From: Chloroflexota bacterium
GTDB lineage: Bacteria > Chloroflexota > Anaerolineae > UBA4142
Direction: 5' to 3'
Length of the DNA stretch: 64,000 bases
Assembly (NCBI GenBank): GCA_023381515.1
Contig: JAMCQI010000110.1
Coordinates: 74,175-138,174 of the forward strand
Under the pieces are notes generated by a model that saw only the letters and a program-made list of their open reading frames with translations, was not told the origin of the DNA and did not search any database. This document shows positions 59,754 through 64,000 of the stretch, one piece after another. Each line of letters opens with the position of its first letter. Positions within the stretch are counted from its first letter, which is position 1. A program made the translations under genes and the position numbers.

Positions 59754-59794
59754 GGGAATCTTCGAGAAGAATTGTATGCAAGGGGGTTAATGGT

Positions 59795-61177
59795 ATGCCT
59801 AATGTCATCCTGGGTCCGACGTTCGAGGAAATGCTTCATCCGGACAAGATCGATCCTCAAACGCGCCAGCGCGCGCTGGAGATGATGGTCAAAGATCCGC
59901 TTGACCCGATTAATTTGTTCAATATCACCTGGCGGGACGGCCAGAACCACATTTACTATTTCGTCATGCCCAAACAGCTGACGGGCGTGAACGCGAACAT
60001 TGTCGTCCTCTACGGGAAGGATTTCCCGACCGGCGCGCACAAGGTGGGCGCGGCCTATTCGGTGCTTGTCGAAAAAGAGCTGCGCGGCGAAGTGGACCCG
60101 CGGGCGAACACGCTCGTGTGGCCGTCGACGGGCAACTATGGCATCGGCGGGGCGTGGGTCGGCTGCCGCATGGGCTTTGACAGCGTCGTCGTCCTGCCGG
60201 AAGGGATGAGCAAGGAACGCTTTGCGCAAATCGAGTCCTACGGGGCGCGCATCATCAAAACGCCCGGCTCGGAATCGAACGTCAAGGAGATTTACGACGA
60301 GACCCACCGGCTGCGCCAGAATCCCAAGGTGCGCATTCTGAACCAGTTCGAAGAGATGGGCAACTATCGCTTTCACTACCACGTCACCGGGAACACGATT
60401 GCCGAATTGGCCAAGGTGCTCGCCGCCGAGGGCGTGGGCAATGGAAGCATTTCGGCCTATTGCTCCGCGATGGGGAGCGCGGGCACCATTGCCGCGGGCG
60501 ACCGCTTGAAGCAGGTGTGGCCCGACCTCAAGATCGTCGGCCTCGAGCCGATTCAGTGCCCCACCCTCTACAACAACGGCTATGGCGTGCACGACATTCA
60601 GGGGATTGGCGACAAGCACGTGACCTGGATTCACAACGTCATGAACCAGGACGCGATCATGTGCCTGGACGATATCGAGTGCAAAAAGGGATTGCAGCTC
60701 CTCACGGAGGAGGCGGGCGGGAATACGCTCGTCCACCGCTTTGGCGTACCCGAGGCGTCGGTCCAAAAGATGGCGACGCTTTTCGGCATCAGCGGGGTCG
60801 CCAATGTTCTCGGCGCGATCAAGACGGCCAAGTATTATGGGATGGGCGCAAAGGACACGATCGTCACCATCGGCACGGACAATATCGAGCGTTATCATTC
60901 CGTAATGGGAGACATGACTCGGACCTTTGGGAAGATGGACGCAGCCGAGGCGACGGCGCGCACTCACATCTTCCTCGACCAAAAGACGGACTGGATTCAC
61001 GAAGGGACCGTCGAAATGCGCCGCCAATGGCACAACTTGAAATACTATAGCTGGGTGGAGCAGCAGGGCAAGACGGTCGAGGAGCTGGATGCCCAGCTGA
61101 ACAAGGAGTGGTGGTTGCAGGAGCAGGCCAAGGTTCCTGAGATCGACCGGATGCTGGCAGCGGCGCGCCGGTCCTAA
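59795..61177 (+). CDS. PLP-dependent fold-type II enzyme, cysteine-synthase/YgeX-like
   Basis: 460 residues from MPNVILGPTFEEML (AAGGGGG upstream; an earlier in-frame start lies within the previous gene). PLP lysine in TGAHKVGAAYSVL, the phosphate loop WPSTGNYGIGGAW, later SAMGSAGTIAAGDRLKQVW, and a C-terminal helical part (HIFLDQKTDWIHEGTVEMRRQW). The substrate is unclear; a diaminopropionate ammonia-lyase-like elimination would fit the ygeW-ygeX-ygeY gene set, but the length and C-terminus differ from YgeX. Confidence 0.82.
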   Translation: MPNVILGPTFEEMLHPDKIDPQTRQRALEMMVKDPLDPINLFNITWRDGQNHIYYFVMPKQLTGVNANIVVLYGKDFPTGAHKVGAAYSVLVEKELRGEVDPRANTLVWPSTGNYGIGGAWVGCRMGFDSVVVLPEGMSKERFAQIESYGARIIKTPGSESNVKEIYDETHRLRQNPKVRILNQFEEMGNYRFHYHVTGNTIAELAKVLAAEGVGNGSISAYCSAMGSAGTIAAGDRLKQVWPDLKIVGLEPIQCPTLYNNGYGVHDIQGIGDKHVTWIHNVMNQDAIMCLDDIECKKGLQLLTEEAGGNTLVHRFGVPEASVQKMATLFGISGVANVLGAIKTAKYYGMGAKDTIVTIGTDNIERYHSVMGDMTRTFGKMDAAEATARTHIFLDQKTDWIHEGTVEMRRQWHNLKYYSWVEQQGKTVEELDAQLNKEWWLQEQAKVPEIDRMLAAARRS

Positions 61178-61205
61178 TCCGGGGATCAAAAGCAGCCCGG
61201 CTTAC

Positions 61206-62504
61206 ATGGCCAAATACTCTCGCCTCATCAGCCTCGTCGGAGCAGCGATCGCGATTGTCTTTTTCATCGCGTTTGCCGCGCTGACCAAGACGAAACCAGA
61301 ATCCTGGAACGACATCTCGCGGATCGCGGCGGTCGAGTCGCTGGTCGAGCGCGGCACCTGGACGATTGACGCCTCGCCGTGGCTGGATGCGACCCAGGAC
61401 AAGGTGCTGCTCAACGGGCACTTTTATTCCGACAAGATGCCGCTCATGACACTCTTGGGCGCGGGCGCGTATACCATTCTGCACGATGGATGGGGTATGT
61501 CGCTCGCGCCCGATTGTTTTCAAGCCGCAGGGGCCTGCGCGTATCCGTGGCTCACGCGGATTCTCGTCGGACTGCCGGTGGCGCTCATGCTCTGGCTCTT
61601 TTACGATTTTGCGCGGCGACAGCGGGCGCCACTTTGGGCGGCGCTCGTCGGGACCGCGGCGCTTGGAGCGGGCACGATGCTTTTTCCATACGCGCTCGTG
61701 TTCAATCACCACGCGCCCGCGGCCGCGAGCTTGTTCGCGAGTTTCTACTTGCTGACAAGACGGACCGCCTGGCGCGGCGGGTTGGTTCTCGCGGGATTGC
61801 TCGCCACACTCGCCATTTCTTTCGACGTCCTGTCCGGAATCGTTGCCGCCGTCATGTTCGGCGTCGCGCTCGCGCGCTATCGTGGGGGGGTTGTGTACTT
61901 TGCGCTGGGCGCGGCCGTCCCGATCGTGATAACGGCGCTCCTCGACTATCAGATCGCGCGGACGGTCATTCCGCCGTACATGATTACGAACGGGTACAAC
62001 TATCCCGGCTCGGCGTTTCCCGCGACCTTTGGTGGCAACGGTACTCCGGACGATTACGCCGCCTACGCCTTTCGTATGTTTTTGGGGGGCAAGGGGCTCT
62101 TCGCCTACAATCCCTTGCTCTTGCTGGCCATCGCCGGCGCGCTTGTCGTGGCCCTGAACCGGCGACACCCATTATGGATCGAAGGTGTGTTCAGCGCGGC
62201 GGGATTTCTCTTGCTCTGTGCTTACCTGGCGACCGAGACGGGTAACTATGGTGGGACCGGTTACGGCGAACGTTGGTTCATCGTGGCTATCCCACTGCTC
62301 TATGCATTCCTCTTTTTCATACCGCCCCTGAATGCAGAAACGGCGAAGAGTGCGGCCTGGGTGGTCTTCGTGCCCTTCCTCGCCTTATCCGTCGTGTCCG
62401 CACTGCAAGGCTCGCAGGCCCCCTGGCACGACTGGCTCCCGCCCCTCCAAGTCACGCGCCAGGCCCAATTCCCCATCTTTGGTTTCAAATGGAATGGACT
62501 TTAG
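61206..62504 (+). CDS. Multi-spanning membrane protein, GT-C-like
   Basis: 432 residues with about eleven hydrophobic segments. The first loop carries acidic residues and the DKMPLMTLLGAGAY region, as in ArnT/PMT-type glycosyltransferases (GT39-like). Other segments: ILVGLPVALMLWLFYDFARR, GTAALGAGTMLFPYALVFNHHAPAAASL, ATLAISFDVLSGIVAAVMFGV, ETGNYGGTGYGERWFIVAIPLLYAF. The function in this operon is unclear; it may be unrelated to purine metabolism. Confidence 0.72.
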   Translation: MAKYSRLISLVGAAIAIVFFIAFAALTKTKPESWNDISRIAAVESLVERGTWTIDASPWLDATQDKVLLNGHFYSDKMPLMTLLGAGAYTILHDGWGMSLAPDCFQAAGACAYPWLTRILVGLPVALMLWLFYDFARRQRAPLWAALVGTAALGAGTMLFPYALVFNHHAPAAASLFASFYLLTRRTAWRGGLVLAGLLATLAISFDVLSGIVAAVMFGVALARYRGGVVYFALGAAVPIVITALLDYQIARTVIPPYMITNGYNYPGSAFPATFGGNGTPDDYAAYAFRMFLGGKGLFAYNPLLLLAIAGALVVALNRRHPLWIEGVFSAAGFLLLCAYLATETGNYGGTGYGERWFIVAIPLLYAFLFFIPPLNAETAKSAAWVVFVPFLALSVVSALQGSQAPWHDWLPPLQVTRQAQFPIFGFKWNGL

Positions 62505-62540
62505 CGGCGTGGCAGTCGTTCTACTCAACGGAGCTGAATT

Positions 62541-63873
62541 ATGCTAATTACGAATGGCACCGTCGCGACCCTGGGTGCCGACAACCTCGTCATCGCAAGC
62601 GGCGCGATCTATATCACGGGAGATCGGATTGCGGATATCGGGTCGACGAGAAATCTGGAGGCCAAGTACCCGGACGCGGAGAAACTCGACGCCCACGGCA
62701 AGCTTATTGTCCCCGGCAGCATCGTCGCGCACACTCACTTTTACGGCGCGTTCGCTCGCGGCATGTCTCTCCCCCCCGGGCCGCCGCCGAAGAATTTCCC
62801 CGAAATCCTGGAACAACTCTGGTGGCGGATGGACCGTGCCCTGACGCTTAAAGACTGCCGTTTGTCCGCGCTCGTCTGTCTCGTGGAGGCCATCCGGAAT
62901 GGCACGACGACGCTGATCGACCACCACGCCAGCCCGAATGCGATCGACGGCTCGCTGGACGCGATTGCAGAAGCGGTGGAGCAGTCAGGACTGCGGGCGA
63001 GTCTGTGCTATGAGGTGACGGATCGGAATGGACCCGCCGACGCGCGCAAGGGGATCCGAGAGAATGTGCGATTCATCAAAAAGATCAAGGGGCAGCGCCG
63101 GCAGAGCGGATCGCGAATCGCCGCATCATTCGGCTTGCACGCTTCCTTTACCGTTTCGGACAAGACGCTGGACCAGTGCCTCGACGCGATGGATGGGCTG
63201 GAGGCAGGCTTTCACATCCACATGGCCGAGGATATTGCGGATGAAGATGATTCCCTGCTGAAATACAACCTGCGCGTTGGGGAACGATTGGCCGAGAAGG
63301 GGATTCTGGGCGCCAAGACGATTGCCGCGCACTGTGTGAACATAGACGCGGGCGAGATCGAAGTGCTGCGGCGCACACGGACGAATGTGGCGCACAATCC
63401 GCGCTCAAATATGAACAACGCCGTTGGCGTCGCGGACGTGCCCGGGATGCTGCGCCGTGGGGTGAATGTGGGTCTCGGCAACGACGGGTTCTCGAACAAT
63501 ATGTTCGCGGAGATGAAGACGGCGTTTCTCCTACACAAGTCGTACCGCCGGGACCCGCGCGTGATGGGAGCAGATACGGTGCTGGACATGGCGTACCGGA
63601 ACAATGCGAAAATTGGACGCGTCTTTTGGAAGGCGCCGCTGGGCGAACTGTCCGTAGGCGCGCTCGCCGACCTCGTTCTCCTGGATTACGTTCCTTACAC
63701 GCCGCTCACGGCCGGGAATCTGCCGTGGCATCTCATTTTCGGTATCGACGGCACGCACGTGACCCACACGATGTGCGCAGGGAAATTGCTGATGAAAGAC
63801 CGCGAGCTCCTGACGTTGGACGAAGAAGGGATCGCGGCGGCCGCGCGGGAGGCGGCGCGGCAGGTGTGGGAAA
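62541..63873 (+). CDS. ssnA: Aminohydrolase SsnA-like (3' end missing)
   Basis: Metal-dependent amidohydrolase of the SsnA type, a regular member of purine-linked ygeW/ygeX/ygeY loci. GGAG lies 8 bases before the ATG. Metal and catalytic sites: VAHTHFYGAFARGM, GFHIHMAED, TIAAHCVN and GLGNDGFSNNMF. The frame stays open to the window end, but the last 127 bases repeat 63480-63606 in another frame, so residues after about QVWEK are artefactual. SsnA proteins end about here, so only a few residues are likely missing. Confidence 0.87.
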
Positions 63874-64000
63874 AACGACGGGTTCTCGAACAATATGTTC
63901 GCGGAGATGAAGACGGCGTTTCTCCTACACAAGTCGTACCGCCGGGACCCGCGCGTGATGGGAGCAGATACGGTGCTGGACATGGCGTACCGGAACAATG
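63874..64000. repeat. 127-bp exact copy of 63480-63606 at the contig end
   Basis: Every base from 63874 to 64000 equals 63480-63606. The second copy is out of frame with ssnA. The length of exactly 127 and the position at the sequence end fit an assembly-graph loop at k=127, not biology. Confidence 0.85.

Overview
The window is a 64 kb piece of a GC-rich bacterial chromosome, most probably from an uncultured Chloroflexota (Anaerolineae-like) bacterium, assembled from short reads. This rests on lipoprotein-type BMP binding proteins (monoderm-like), YLPLI-type hydrophobic tags on secreted proteins, the rplU-rpmA-rpmE-tdk cluster, NifJ-type pyruvate oxidoreductase, and dense dispersed 7-bp-period repeats. 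The lineage is inference; no 16S gene is present. The last 127 bases are an exact out-of-frame copy of 63480-63606, which looks like a k=127 contig-end artefact.

Region 1 (1-9673, minus strand) is a surface-polysaccharide and sulfate-activation cluster. In transcription order it holds an ATP sulfurylase fused to an alkaline-phosphatase-superfamily phosphodiesterase, APS kinase, a WbpB/WbpD/WbpE-like trio for a 2,3-diacetamido uronic acid sugar nucleotide, a VapBC-type toxin-antitoxin pair with its own promoter, two glycosyltransferases and the start of a further gene. A frameshifted CPBP protease lies upstream. Region 2 (9.7-16.4 kb) has a MazEF-type pair with a consensus promoter and inverted-repeat operator, a very large membrane protein, thymidine kinase, ribosomal proteins L31 (with a 160-residue tail), L27 and L21, and a tRNA-Leu. 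Region 3 (16.4-26.1 kb) has a possible small RNA or attenuator, a secreted M23-like protein with seven nearly identical repeats, a family 5 solute-binding protein, SecG, small conserved proteins, a beta-helix gene remnant and a DUF1232 protein. Region 4 (26.2-32.1 kb, minus) has a PreA-like dihydroorotate dehydrogenase homologue, NifJ and a ThiF-type adenylyltransferase.

Region 5 (32.2-64 kb, plus) reads as a purine scavenging and catabolism island. It encodes an 8-oxoguanine-deaminase-like amidohydrolase, adenine deaminase, two complete BMP-family nucleoside ABC transporters (eight genes in mirrored order around a toxin-antitoxin pair), xanthine-dehydrogenase-like molybdenum hydroxylase subunits, a YgeY-like M20 hydrolase, an MFS transporter, a GntR/UTRA regulator with a 17-bp palindromic operator, two different carbamoyltransferases, carbamate kinase, an M50 protease with TPRs, two fold-type-II PLP enzymes, a membrane protein and SsnA. 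The proposed logic is uptake of nucleosides or purines, deamination, oxidation on a Mo-enzyme, ring opening and carbamoyl transfer to phosphate, with carbamate kinase making ATP.

The most unusual large-scale signal is a family of arrays with a constant 7-bp period but variable 7-mer words (at least 15 loci). Several sit in frame inside genes, including the linker that joins ATP sulfurylase to the phosphodiesterase. A second palindromic family, with GTAGGGGCGACC ends, is also found in frame inside two enzymes.
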